Below are positions 18,231 to 27,356 of a stretch of 64,000 bases of DNA, piece after piece. Below the pieces are notes generated by a model. It was given only the letters and a program-made list of their open reading frames with translations. It had not been told where the DNA came from and ran no database searches. Position numbers and translations under genes: made by a program. Origin of the DNA: an uncultured Bacteroidales bacterium (lineage in GTDB: Bacteria > Bacteroidota > Bacteroidia > Bacteroidales > Paludibacteraceae); the NCBI GenBank assembly GCA_902774185.1, contig CACYHE010000004.1, positions 53,846-117,845 of the forward strand, given 5' to 3'. The stretch's first letter is position 1; each line of letters opens with the position of its first letter.

Positions 18231-19165
18231 AAAGATATCTTCCCATTATAGCCATCATCATTTCGATGATTATCTGGTCGGTCAGCGGTATTGCCATCAA
18301 GCATGCGCTGGACGTTCTACCGCCGTTCACCATGATCGTGCTGCGTTTCGTTCCTTCGGTACTGCTGATGTTGGTGATCGGACTCATCTGTCGTAAAAGT
18401 ACGCTTTTCGGTCTGCAGAAAATGGAACTGCGGGATCTGCCGCTTTTTCTGATCGCGGGGTTCTGCCAACCTTTTCTGTATTACCTGTTAGAGACCTTTA
18501 CCTACGATGCTCTTAATAGTCCGACGATCGCAGAGACCTTACTGTCCACCAGCCCTTTGCTCAGTCCTGTCTTTGCGGCTTTGTTCCTGCATGAACGGGT
18601 GACGAGAAACAACATCATCGGTATCTTGATCTCTACGGCAGGTGTTTTTGCCTTAACGCTGGTCGGCAGTTCGGACTACTCCATTGGAAACTACTGGGGA
18701 ATATTACTGGCTTTTGCAGCGGTATCGGCAGCCGTAGTGGATAGTATCATGATGCGCAAAGTGCCGATGAGATACAGTTCGCTTTCCTTCATCTTTTATG
18801 CCCAACTGGTCAGTTTGCTCTTCTTCCTGCCTATCTGGTTCTTCAAAGAAGGACCATCTGTACTAGCCACTTTAGACTTCTCTCAACTCTCCACTCTCCA
18901 CTCTCAACTGAGCATAGCTATGCTCTGTGTAGCATATCTGACAATTTTTGCTTCCGTCATTGCGTTCATCCTCTTCTGTTACGGTTTGCGTCAGGTGGGC
19001 GTCACGCAGGCGAATGCCTTCAATAATATCCGTCCGGCTTTCACGGCATTATGGATGATTTTGTTCTTCGGCGAACACTTGCCGATAGGCAAATGGATAG
19101 GTATGGGTTTAATCATTTTCGGACTTTTTGTGTGCCAAAAGCAAGAAAAAGTTTCCGATTCTTAA
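18227..19165 (+). CDS. EamA/DMT-family transporter
   Basis: 312-residue inner-membrane protein with about ten hydrophobic helices in two repeats of the EamA (drug/metabolite transporter) type. The first half begins with the typical WSVSGIAIKHAL helix and the second repeats a TEANAFNNIRPAF-like segment (QANAFNNIRPAFTALW). The start is a GTG at 18227 that overlaps the acyltransferase stop by 4 bp. It probably exports a small metabolite or precursor made by the cluster, but DMT substrates are not predictable from sequence. Last gene of the GH3 unit; a new promoter follows at 19172. Confidence 0.82.
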   Translation: MKRYLPIIAIIISMIIWSVSGIAIKHALDVLPPFTMIVLRFVPSVLLMLVIGLICRKSTLFGLQKMELRDLPLFLIAGFCQPFLYYLLETFTYDALNSPTIAETLLSTSPLLSPVFAALFLHERVTRNNIIGILISTAGVFALTLVGSSDYSIGNYWGILLAFAAVSAAVVDSIMMRKVPMRYSSLSFIFYAQLVSLLFFLPIWFFKEGPSVLATLDFSQLSTLHSQLSIAMLCVAYLTIFASVIAFILFCYGLRQVGVTQANAFNNIRPAFTALWMILFFGEHLPIGKWIGMGLIIFGLFVCQKQEKVSDS

Positions 19166-19171
19166 GATTTT

Positions 19172-19202
19172 TTGTATATACGAAATAAATTTCGTACCTT
19201 TG
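19172..19202 (+). promoter_or_regulatory. Promoter of the steroid-reductase operon with palindromic operator
   Basis: TTG at 19172-19174, 20 nt, TACCTTTG at 19195-19202. The spacer holds a perfect 16-bp dyad, ACGAAAT-AA-ATTTCGT (19180-19195), that ends in the -7 box. A dimeric repressor bound there would block the core promoter. The regulator is not identified in the window. Confidence 0.7.
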
Positions 19203-19229
19203 TAAACTTTTTTTAAACAAACAATCGAT

Positions 19230-20060
19230 ATGAGTATTTTGAACTCTATTTTAGGTTTATTTAACACGTCCTTCGGCTCTCTGCTGTTCATTATGTTTAT
19301 GATCGGCGTAGTGGTCTTTGTGTCGCTCTACTATGTAGATGCAGGTTATGGCAAGATGCGTTCGGATAAATGGGGACCCTGTATGAACAACAAAGCCGGC
19401 TGGTTATTGATGGAGTGTCCGGTGTTCTTTGTGGTTCTGTATGAGTATCTTACGGCACTTGGCGATGCTTCGGTGTCGGATAAGGTGCAGCAAGTGCCTT
19501 ACTGGATCTTCCTGCTGATCTTCGAGTTCCATTATTTCCAGCGTTCGTTCATCTTCCCCTTCTTGCTGAAAGGGAAGAGTAAGATGCCTTTGGTGATCAT
19601 GTTCATGTCGGTTATATGGAACGTGATTAACGGTTATATCCAAGGTCATTTCTTATTCCACATTGCTCCGGCGGATTCGTACTATGCGAAATTATATTCT
19701 GTGGAATGGGTAACCGATCCCCGTTTCATCATCGGTACGGTTATCTTCTTCACCGGTTGGATCATCAACATGCATTCGGATCACGTGATTCGTCATCTGC
19801 GTAAACCCGGAGATACGAACCATTACCTGCCGAAGAAGGGTATGTACAAATATGTGACGAGTGCGAACTATCTGGGTGAGATCACGGAGTGGTTAGGTTT
19901 TGCTATCCTGACCTGGTCGTTAGCCGGATTGCTGTTCTTCTGGTTCAGTTGCTGCAACCTTGTGCCGCGCAGCAATGCTATCTATAAGAAATACGAGGAA
20001 GAGTTCCCCGATGAGTTTGATCGCAAGAAACTGAAACGAATTATTCCGTTTATTTATTAA
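19230..20060 (+). CDS. 3-oxo-5-alpha-steroid 4-dehydrogenase (SRD5A) family membrane reductase
   Basis: 276-residue polytopic membrane protein of the steroid 5-alpha-reductase family, which uses NADPH to saturate the delta-4 bond of 3-keto steroids and yields the 5-alpha configuration. The C-terminal signature is clear: HSDHVIRHLRKPGDT (about residues 184-198), then YVTSANYLGEITEWLG and the closing KYEEEFP...KRIIPF. Several hydrophobic helices precede it, as in human SRD5A1. The gene opens an operon with an Old Yellow Enzyme and a short-chain dehydrogenase. The same combination (5AR, 5BR, HSDH) converts bile acids to allo forms in gut Bacteroidales. Substrate is inferred, not proven. Confidence 0.88.
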   Translation: MSILNSILGLFNTSFGSLLFIMFMIGVVVFVSLYYVDAGYGKMRSDKWGPCMNNKAGWLLMECPVFFVVLYEYLTALGDASVSDKVQQVPYWIFLLIFEFHYFQRSFIFPFLLKGKSKMPLVIMFMSVIWNVINGYIQGHFLFHIAPADSYYAKLYSVEWVTDPRFIIGTVIFFTGWIINMHSDHVIRHLRKPGDTNHYLPKKGMYKYVTSANYLGEITEWLGFAILTWSLAGLLFFWFSCCNLVPRSNAIYKKYEEEFPDEFDRKKLKRIIPFIY

Positions 20061-20119
20061 ATTTGAATTAATCGTTCCGAAAGGATAAGAAATTTGAAAT
20101 TTGAAATTTGAAATTTGAA

Positions 20120-21418
20120 ATGAATAAATTATTTACCCCTTTTCAACTGGGGCCGATAACGCTGCGGAATCGTATTATCCGCAGCGCTGCTTTTGAAAAC
20201 ATGGCGCGTGCGAATGCGCCTACGAAAGAGTTACAGGACTATCATGTGTCCGTAGCACGCGGTGGAGTAGGTATGACGACGGTTGCCTATTGTGCAGTCG
20301 ATCTGAGTGGTGTGTCTTTCGACGGTCAACTGTACGTCCGTCCGGAGATCATCCCGGATATGAAGAAGATGACCGAAGCCATCCATGCGGAGGGAGCGAA
20401 GGCTTCTATCCAATTGGGGCACTGCGGAAACATGACGCATTTCTACACCTGTCACTGCATGCCGGTTAGTGCCGACACGTGGTTCAACCTCTATAGCCCG
20501 ACGATCCATCGTCGTCTCAAAGTGGAGGAGATCAAGAACCTCGTCAAGAAATTCGGTGAGGCGGTGGACTGGGCACGTGAGTGTGGTTTTGACTGCGTGG
20601 AGATCCATGCCGGTCACGCTTACCTCATCTCGCAGTTCATCGGTCGTCGAACCAACCACCGTCATGACCAATACGGCGGATCTTTTGAGAACCGTGTACG
20701 CTTCATGAACGAGGTGTTGGACGAGGTCATGCTGCATGCCAAAGATGATATCGCCGTAGTAGTAAAGACGAATATGTGGGACGACTGTTGGAAAGGTGTG
20801 TCGATTGAAGAAGGAATTCAGGTAGCCAAAGAGATTGCCAAGCATAAGGTACACGGTATCGTGCTCTCCGGCGGTACGGTAAGTCGTAGCCCGATGACCA
20901 TCCTTGGCGGTGCGATGCCGCATAAGACGCTGGCGCATTATATGAATATGAAATCCTTCTGGTGGCTCAAAGCCGCCTTGAATATCCCGGGCGTAGCAGC
21001 GGTCATGACGCCTACTGTGCCGTTCAAGGAACTCTATTTCATGGACAAAGCCAAGATCTTCCAAGAACAATTATCAAACGATCTCAAACAATCTCAAACA
21101 ACATTGATCTACGTAGGCGGTGTTCAGAGCGGAGACAACTGTCAGCAGATCATGGACGAGGGCTTCGAACTCTTCCAGATAGCACATGTGCTGATCAAAG
21201 ATCCGGATTTCGTGAAGCATGTACAAAAGAACCCCCATTATCATGCCGGTTGTAAGCGTTCCAACTACTGCGTGGGACGTATGTACAGCAAAGATATGAA
21301 ATGCCATGAGTGCGTGGAGCGGGACGGTGAAGTCATCGCACCGCGTATCAAACGGGAAATAGCTGCCCTGGAAGCTGATGCGAAAGCATCTATAGAGAAA
21401 CAAAGGCATAATTTTTAA
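20120..21418 (+). CDS. Old Yellow Enzyme-like flavin reductase (5-beta-reductase-like), lacking the C-terminal FAD domain
   Basis: 432-residue FMN TIM-barrel reductase. The active-site segment EIHAGHAYLISQFIGRRTN with DQYGGSFENR (about residues 157-190) is diagnostic for the family. A cysteine cluster CKRSNYC...KCHEC near residues 376-400 corresponds to the iron-sulfur region of BaiCD/2,4-dienoyl-CoA-reductase-type enzymes. The FAD/NAD domain that should follow is absent and the protein ends about 30 residues later. Delta-4 reduction of 3-keto steroids is the likely reaction given the neighbours. A TTG at 20108 lies in a GAAATTT repeat; ATG 20120 is the better start. It lies 59 bp after the SRD5A gene and 44 bp before the dehydrogenase. 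Confidence 0.85.
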   Translation: MNKLFTPFQLGPITLRNRIIRSAAFENMARANAPTKELQDYHVSVARGGVGMTTVAYCAVDLSGVSFDGQLYVRPEIIPDMKKMTEAIHAEGAKASIQLGHCGNMTHFYTCHCMPVSADTWFNLYSPTIHRRLKVEEIKNLVKKFGEAVDWARECGFDCVEIHAGHAYLISQFIGRRTNHRHDQYGGSFENRVRFMNEVLDEVMLHAKDDIAVVVKTNMWDDCWKGVSIEEGIQVAKEIAKHKVHGIVLSGGTVSRSPMTILGGAMPHKTLAHYMNMKSFWWLKAALNIPGVAAVMTPTVPFKELYFMDKAKIFQEQLSNDLKQSQTTLIYVGGVQSGDNCQQIMDEGFELFQIAHVLIKDPDFVKHVQKNPHYHAGCKRSNYCVGRMYSKDMKCHECVERDGEVIAPRIKREIAALEADAKASIEKQRHNF

Positions 21419-21462
21419 TTTTTATTTTTTAATTTTTAATTATTAATTTTTAATTATTAATT

Positions 21463-22290
21463 ATGTTATCTCTCGTAACAGGGGCAAGTAGCGGAATCGG
21501 TCTGCAGTATGCCACCGCTTTGGCGCGTGATTATAAATCGGATCTGTTGTTAGTATCCAACCAGCAGAAGGAACTGGAACAGGTAGCAGCTGATTTGGCA
21601 AGTACTTACGGTGTCAAGACCGTTGCCCATTATGCGGATCTTAGTCTGACCGACGCAGCGGAGAACCTGCATGCCTGGTGCAAAGAGCAGGGCTACGTGG
21701 TAGATGTCCTCATCAATAATGCCGGCGTGTTCTTCTTCAATCAGTTCTGCGATACTTCTATGAAACGTATCGAATTGATGCTGCAGCTGCATGTGGTGAC
21801 GGTAGCCAAACTGACGCGTCTTTTTGCGGAAGACATGCGTCAACGGCAGTTAACCGAAGAGGAGGCTAAGATGCGTATACGCGGACATAAACGTATGCGC
21901 GGGTACATTCTCAATATGAGTAGCATGTCCGCTTGGATGGCCATGCCGGGTATTCAGACCTATAATGCCACCAAGGCTTTCATCTATAATTTCTCGAAAT
22001 CCCTTTGGTACGAACTTAAACCGCAGAACGTTGGCATCACCGTCATGGCACCCGGAGCCGTAGATACTGAGTTATTCGGCCTGGCACCTAACCTCCGGAA
22101 GTTAGCAGTGAACCTGACGGTCGCTATTCCGCCTCAGAAACTGGTCAAACGGGCCTTGCGGAAAATGTTCCGAAATCGCAAAGCCGATACGCCCGGGTTC
22201 ATCAATTGGTTGAGTACGCCTATCCTCAAACATACGCCCGACTGGGTCCTCTTCTACGCCCAGAAGAAATTGAAACAGTTTATGCATTAA
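21463..22290 (+). CDS. Short-chain dehydrogenase/reductase, candidate hydroxysteroid dehydrogenase
   Basis: 275-residue classical SDR. The nucleotide-binding TGASSGIG is at residues 6-13, NNAG near 88, and the catalytic Ser and YxxxK are in NMSSMSAW...TYNATKAF (about 148-172). The acidic/Asn region after beta-2 (SNQQKEL) would favour NADP(H). The C-terminal extension to about residue 275 resembles the 17-beta-HSD12-like subgroup. With a 5-alpha-reductase and an OYE in the same operon, oxidoreduction of a steroid or bile-acid 3-hydroxyl/3-keto group is the most economical role. Start ATG 21463 is fixed by the N-terminal beta strand. It is followed at once by a terminator. Confidence 0.82.
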   Translation: MLSLVTGASSGIGLQYATALARDYKSDLLLVSNQQKELEQVAADLASTYGVKTVAHYADLSLTDAAENLHAWCKEQGYVVDVLINNAGVFFFNQFCDTSMKRIELMLQLHVVTVAKLTRLFAEDMRQRQLTEEEAKMRIRGHKRMRGYILNMSSMSAWMAMPGIQTYNATKAFIYNFSKSLWYELKPQNVGITVMAPGAVDTELFGLAPNLRKLAVNLTVAIPPQKLVKRALRKMFRNRKADTPGFINWLSTPILKHTPDWVLFYAQKKLKQFMH

Positions 22291-22294
22291 TTTT

Positions 22295-22328
22295 AAGAAA
22301 AGTCCCAAAAAATTGGGGCTTTTTCTTT
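22295..22328 (+). terminator. Intrinsic terminator of the steroid-reductase operon
   Basis: AAGAAAAGTCCC and GGGGCTTTTTCTT form a long stem with a short A/T loop, ending in a T-rich tract. It lies 5 bp after the dehydrogenase stop. Confidence 0.75.
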
Positions 22329-22412
22329 ATATTGGATATACGATTATTAAGGTGCTTAAAAAAAGTAACCTTTTTCTTATAGAAAAATATCGCGTGTATC
22401 AGAAAAAAATTG

Positions 22413-22420
22413 TACCTTTG
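22413..22420 (+). promoter_or_regulatory. -7 element of the TonB/secreted-protein operon
   Basis: TACCTTTG followed by CAC, 21 nt before the ATG at 22442. The -33 position reads TAT rather than TTG, though the following GTGTATC resembles other promoters here. Only the -7 box is convincing. Confidence 0.5.
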
Positions 22421-22441
22421 CACGCTTTTTTAAAAATGCTT

Positions 22442-25186
22442 ATGAAAAAAATATACGTATTAGTCTTGTTATGGGGCTTGGTCCCCTCTCTTTTTGCGGA
22501 GAAACTGGTGGGAGTGATCACCGATGCCTTCACGCGTGAACCGCTGATTGGCGTTACGGTGTTGAATACAGATGACGGTTCGGGTACAGTGACGGATTTT
22601 GACGGCAGTTATGAGTTGAATGTCACATCTACGCCTGTTCATCTGCGTTTTTCGTATGTGGGATATCAAACGGAAGAAAAAGTGCTGAAAACCATTCCGC
22701 CTAAGTATAACCTGGTGCTGCAGGCGGATAATGAGATCTTGGAAGAGGTAGTCGTTACGGCCGGTCGTTTTGAGCAACGTATGACCGATGTGACGGTCAG
22801 TATCGATGTGGTGAAACCCGAATTAATCCGTTCGCAGGCGCCAACGGATCTCTCTGCGACCTTGCAGACATTGCCGGGTGTGGAGATTATTGATAAACAG
22901 CCGAGTATCCGAGGTGGTGGCGGTTGGACCTACAGCGTGGGTTCGCGTTGCCAGGTGCTGATGGATGAGATGACGATCCTTAACCCGAAGACGGGTGAGA
23001 TCAACTGGAATAACGTACCGCTGGAGAATGTGGCGCAGGTGGAGGTGATCAAAGGAGCCTCGTCTGTGTTATACGGTTCGTCCGCGTTGAATGGCGTGAT
23101 CAACGTGCGTACCCAACGTCCGGGTTTGACGCCGGTAACGAAAGTGAGCGGATATGTAGGTATCTACGATAATTTTAAGAACTATAACTATACGGGTGCA
23201 CGCCTGCCTTTGTATTATGGAGCGGAGGCTTCCCATGCCCGTCGTATCGGTGATTTCGATGTATCGGCTGCTATCAGCGGTTTCAAGGATGAAGGATACC
23301 GTCAGCAGGCTTTCAATGACCGTATTCGCTTAGGTGGAAACATGACCTACCATGTACCCATGGAAGCGAATAAATACATGACGGTGGGTGCTAACCTCAA
23401 TTATGTGGCGAACCAATACGGTGATTTCTTCATCTGGCGCAGCCCGAAGGACCCTATCCATACGTCTCCGCTCTCTAACCTGGGACGTAAGGAGCATAAT
23501 TTCAATATCGATCCGTTCTTGAACTACGATGATACGGAGAAAGGTATCTCGCATAAATTGCGTACGCGTTTCTACATGACGGCGGATAACCTGACCAAAC
23601 CTACTCAGACGATGAGTACGGAGGATCTGGTCAAATGGGGCGTCAGCAGTTTTGATCTCGATAAGATCAAAGGCTATATCGATCAGATATCAACCTATAT
23701 GGATGGAGGTAGAAGTATCGAGGACGCTTTGATCCTTACCTTTCAGGATGTAGCCATCCCGGTGATGAATGAAGACTGGTTAGGAGCAGTCAAATCAGTA
23801 ATTGACCTCTTCCAGAACGGATTAGGTTATACGGGTTCTGTGGCTGAGTTGCAAGATGTGGCGGCGTATGCCTTGAATCTGCTGACCGATGATGCTCCTA
23901 CCAAACCCGAGTTGACCTATAACGGATACGTTGATTATCAGTTTGCTAAGTCTTGGAACAACGGCGTGCGCTTGACGACGGGTATTAACTGGAATCACAT
24001 CACCAATACGGCGAATGTGACCGGTACCCATCAATCGGATAACCTGGCGGCGTACCTGCAGTATGACCATCGTATTGCGAACCGCTTGTCGCTTAGTGCC
24101 GGTGTGCGTTTTGAATACTACCGCATGGATGATCAACTCAAAGAGGCTAATATCCAGATCGGTAAATGGCTCTGTCCGGTGCGTCCTGTCGTTCGTGCAG
24201 GTTTGAACTGGGAGATCTACAAAGCCGGTTTCTTGCGTGCCAGTTTCGGTCAGGGATATCGTAACCCGTCTATCACAGAGAAATTTGCACGTAAGGATAT
24301 CGGCGGTATAGGTGTTTACCCGAACCACGATATCAAACCTGAGAGAGGTTATAATGCCGAATTGGGCTACAAACAACTTTATAAGTTCGGTCCCGTATCC
24401 GGTACGTTCGATGTAGCGGGATTCTATACCGAGTACCACGACATGATCGAGTATCAGTTCGGTCTGTTCCGTAACTCCGATTTCTCCTTCATCAACTCGA
24501 TGAACGATGCGATTTCGGAAGCAAGACTCATGATCGATGACCTCAAGCAGAGTAAGTCGCTCAGCAATGCCGGTATCGGTATCGGTGCGCGATTCGTGAA
24601 CGTCGGTCATGCGCGTATCTACGGTGTCGAAGTGAGCACGGCCGGTAAGGTCGATATCAAAAAGGACATGAACCTGACCTACGGTATCGGTTATACCTTC
24701 ATCGAACCGGAAGATCTGGATAATGCAAAGCGTATCGAAGAGGAGAAGACCTATACCGACCCGCTGCAGATGAAGAATAAATCGAATGACTCCAAGTACC
24801 TCAAGTACCGCAATAAACATTCGTTCAAAGCATCGATCGATTATACGTATAAGTGGTTCTCTATCGGTACCAACTTATCGTACCGCAGTAAGATGCTGGC
24901 GGTGGACTATATGATGCTCGACGAGCGTGAGAAGCCGGAGAAAGACTTGATGGATTATGTACGAACCTTCATGTTCGGTTACGAAGACGGCCTTACGCTG
25001 CATGACTACTGGATGGCGAATAACAAAGGTCTCTTCACAATGGACTTGCGTTGCTCGGTACAGTTCAAAGAGCACGCGCAGCTCCAGTTCTTAGTGAACA
25101 ACCTGCTGAATGCCGAGTACAGTTTTCGTCCGATGGCTGTCGCTCCGCCGCGCACCTTCGTTTGTCGTTTGAACCTGACGTTTTAA
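22442..25186 (+). CDS. TonB-dependent receptor heading a secreted-protein operon
   Basis: 914-residue outer-membrane receptor. The open frame reaches back to 22313, but the promoter lies at 22413-22420 and ATG 22442 gives a proper signal peptide (MKKIYVLVLLWGLVPSLFAEK). A carboxypeptidase-regulatory-like domain (VGVITDAFTREPLIGVTVL) is followed by the TonB-box region EEVVVTAGRFEQRM, a plug with LPGVEIIDKQPSIRGGGGW and SSVLYGSSALNGVINV, and a large barrel ending NLTF. Insertions in the barrel (about residues 400-500) make it longer than the two receptors at 10-15 kb. Three secreted proteins follow with gaps of 3, 19 and 1 bp, so they probably serve the same substrate. Substrate unknown. Confidence 0.88.
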   Translation: MKKIYVLVLLWGLVPSLFAEKLVGVITDAFTREPLIGVTVLNTDDGSGTVTDFDGSYELNVTSTPVHLRFSYVGYQTEEKVLKTIPPKYNLVLQADNEILEEVVVTAGRFEQRMTDVTVSIDVVKPELIRSQAPTDLSATLQTLPGVEIIDKQPSIRGGGGWTYSVGSRCQVLMDEMTILNPKTGEINWNNVPLENVAQVEVIKGASSVLYGSSALNGVINVRTQRPGLTPVTKVSGYVGIYDNFKNYNYTGARLPLYYGAEASHARRIGDFDVSAAISGFKDEGYRQQAFNDRIRLGGNMTYHVPMEANKYMTVGANLNYVANQYGDFFIWRSPKDPIHTSPLSNLGRKEHNFNIDPFLNYDDTEKGISHKLRTRFYMTADNLTKPTQTMSTEDLVKWGVSSFDLDKIKGYIDQISTYMDGGRSIEDALILTFQDVAIPVMNEDWLGAVKSVIDLFQNGLGYTGSVAELQDVAAYALNLLTDDAPTKPELTYNGYVDYQFAKSWNNGVRLTTGINWNHITNTANVTGTHQSDNLAAYLQYDHRIANRLSLSAGVRFEYYRMDDQLKEANIQIGKWLCPVRPVVRAGLNWEIYKAGFLRASFGQGYRNPSITEKFARKDIGGIGVYPNHDIKPERGYNAELGYKQLYKFGPVSGTFDVAGFYTEYHDMIEYQFGLFRNSDFSFINSMNDAISEARLMIDDLKQSKSLSNAGIGIGARFVNVGHARIYGVEVSTAGKVDIKKDMNLTYGIGYTFIEPEDLDNAKRIEEEKTYTDPLQMKNKSNDSKYLKYRNKHSFKASIDYTYKWFSIGTNLSYRSKMLAVDYMMLDEREKPEKDLMDYVRTFMFGYEDGLTLHDYWMANNKGLFTMDLRCSVQFKEHAQLQFLVNNLLNAEYSFRPMAVAPPRTFVCRLNLTF

Positions 25187-25189
25187 GTA

Positions 25190-27337
25190 ATGAAGAAGAT
25201 TTTTACAATCATATGTCTCCTGTTCTCGCTGACGATGTCAGCGGTAACAGTGAATGAGGTAACCGGAACGTTTAAGGGTACGCTCCTGATTGATGATGAG
25301 CAGTATCCGAACGAAAAGATTATTATTCTGCCCGGTTCAGAGAGCAACGCGATCACCTTCGTGTTACCGGACTTTAAGTTCAACGGTGCTCCTCTGGGGG
25401 ATATCGTGCTGGTAAATGTACCGATGAGTACGTCGGGAGAATTGACCATCGAGGAAAATACGCTCTATATCCGCTCCATCAAAGCGCGTGCGTCTATCTC
25501 TTCTACCGGTTCCACGCTCTCTTCCTCTTCGGCACAGATAGGCTTGTCCATCGAGGTGGCTGCCGTACCGATGCCGATACCGGTTACGTTTACCGGCAGT
25601 AAAGTAACGAACGATAACTACGCCATCACGAATGGCGGGTTTGAAGGAAACTGGTCGAATAACGAACCCCAAGGTTGGCATTCGTTTTTCAGCGCTACAG
25701 GTTCGTACGCTTCTTTTGTAACCGGAAACACGGCGCAGTTTCAGCAGTCCATGGATACACGTCCGGGATCGACGGGTTCGCATAGTGCATTGGTGCAATC
25801 CAAAGTAACGATGGGGGTTAAAGCCAACGGAAACTGCACGAACGGACGTATCAACGCCGGTTCGATGAGTGCGACAGACGCAAGCGGTAACTACGCGTTC
25901 TCTGAACCCGGAAGCAGTTATTCCACACCTTTTGTGGGGCAACCGGACTCCCTCGTCTTTTGGGCCAAATACATCCCCGGAGGCGGATCTGTGGAGGACG
26001 CCAGCAATCAGGCGCGTGCGCATGCGACCTTATTGACCAACGCACGTTATCAGGATCCGGAATCCGGTGATTACTCGGCGGTTAAGATCGCCGAGGCTGC
26101 GTCGAACTACTCAGCCACTACCGGCAAAGGTTGGCAACGTATCTCCGTGCCCTTTGTATATACGAGCGTGGATCCGTCGCAAATGGCCTATATGCTGATC
26201 ACTTTCACAACCAACAAAACGCCGGGTGGAGGTCATTCTTCGAAGGATAATCCTGATAAGGTCTATATCGACGATGCGGAGATGGTGTATAATCATAGTC
26301 TGACGAAACTGACGTTAGACGGTTCGGTCATCTCGTTCACGAGCGGACAAGCGGTTGTGGATAAATTGTATAGCGACAGCGAGTATGCCGTATCTGCGAC
26401 CACGAATGGTAAGGCGTCTAAGTCCTTTATCGGTTATGATGCCGCTAATTATCGCATCTATCTCTATGTCGTCGCGGATAATTTCGCGCAAGCGCGCGCG
26501 TATTCCTTATACACTATCCAGCTGACGGCACCTAAACCGGCCGATACCGAGTATGCGTACGAAGCATCGATCTGCGATAATGAGACTTATTCGGATGAGT
26601 TATTCCAAAACTTGACACAAGCAGGTACCTATATCGATACGATCCCTAATAGCGCAGGCGGCGATTCGGTGGTCACCTTCACGCTGCATGTCTTACCTAC
26701 CTATCGGATGGATGAGAAGATGTATCTGAACGAAGTGGATATCGTTTGGCATGAGCAAGCGATCAATAACCTGCCGCAACGAGAAGAACCCTATCTCTTC
26801 TACGATAGTCTGAAAACAGATGCGGGTTGCGATTCCGTCTATGTTCTCACGCTCTTTGTATCGGAGATTCCGGTAACCTACGGTGCGTATGAGGCGCGGA
26901 TGTGCGAAGGCGAATCGGTTGAGTATGAAGGAGTGGAGTATAGCGAAGCGTTTGAAGGTGATGTGCGTGTAGCACAACTTAACCAATACGGAGGCGATTC
27001 GATAGTTCATCTGACGGTACGCGTCATGCCGAACTATACCATCGCTGCATTCATGACCATCGAGCATGGAGAAGAGGCGTCGTGGGAAGGATGGGACCTG
27101 AGTGGCCTGCCCGAAGGAGAGATGGAGTTAAACGCAGGGTACTATTCGATCGATGACTGCGATTCAACCATCGTGCTGCACTTGACGGTGCTGCCCAAAC
27201 AGATCGGTACCGGTATCCCTGCCACGCAATGGAACGAGGGGCATGCCGCCTATAAGGTACTGCTGAACGGACGGATCTATATCATCCGAAAAGAGGATGA
27301 AACCATGTATGATATAGTAGGAAACAAAATACAATAA
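25190..27337 (+). CDS. Secreted calycin-like / PCMD protein with tandem C-terminal repeats
   Basis: 715-residue exported protein. After the signal peptide (to about residue 18) comes a calycin-like domain (EVTGTFKGTLLIDDE, FVLPDFKFNGAPLGDIVL), then a PCMD-type domain starting NGGFEGNWSNNEPQGWHSF (about 145-165) and running to YIDDAEMVYN. The second half has two to three repeats of about 90 residues, each with a Cys (AxxCxGE), GDS-I/V-V and a Val-rich strand. The end carries the shared tail: K-V-L-L-N-G, I-Y-I-I-R, Y-D-I-V-G. It is co-transcribed with the TonB receptor 3 bp upstream and is a close relative of the next gene. Probably a surface or extracellular ligand-binding protein; ligand unknown. 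Confidence 0.75.
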   Translation: MKKIFTIICLLFSLTMSAVTVNEVTGTFKGTLLIDDEQYPNEKIIILPGSESNAITFVLPDFKFNGAPLGDIVLVNVPMSTSGELTIEENTLYIRSIKARASISSTGSTLSSSSAQIGLSIEVAAVPMPIPVTFTGSKVTNDNYAITNGGFEGNWSNNEPQGWHSFFSATGSYASFVTGNTAQFQQSMDTRPGSTGSHSALVQSKVTMGVKANGNCTNGRINAGSMSATDASGNYAFSEPGSSYSTPFVGQPDSLVFWAKYIPGGGSVEDASNQARAHATLLTNARYQDPESGDYSAVKIAEAASNYSATTGKGWQRISVPFVYTSVDPSQMAYMLITFTTNKTPGGGHSSKDNPDKVYIDDAEMVYNHSLTKLTLDGSVISFTSGQAVVDKLYSDSEYAVSATTNGKASKSFIGYDAANYRIYLYVVADNFAQARAYSLYTIQLTAPKPADTEYAYEASICDNETYSDELFQNLTQAGTYIDTIPNSAGGDSVVTFTLHVLPTYRMDEKMYLNEVDIVWHEQAINNLPQREEPYLFYDSLKTDAGCDSVYVLTLFVSEIPVTYGAYEARMCEGESVEYEGVEYSEAFEGDVRVAQLNQYGGDSIVHLTVRVMPNYTIAAFMTIEHGEEASWEGWDLSGLPEGEMELNAGYYSIDDCDSTIVLHLTVLPKQIGTGIPATQWNEGHAAYKVLLNGRIYIIRKEDETMYDIVGNKIQ

Positions 27338-27356
27338 TTCATAAATTTTAAGGACA

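Noticed and set aside
22313-22441. N-terminal extension of the third TonB receptor
   Set aside because: It spans a terminator hairpin and the -7 box; ATG 22442 begins a standard signal peptide.
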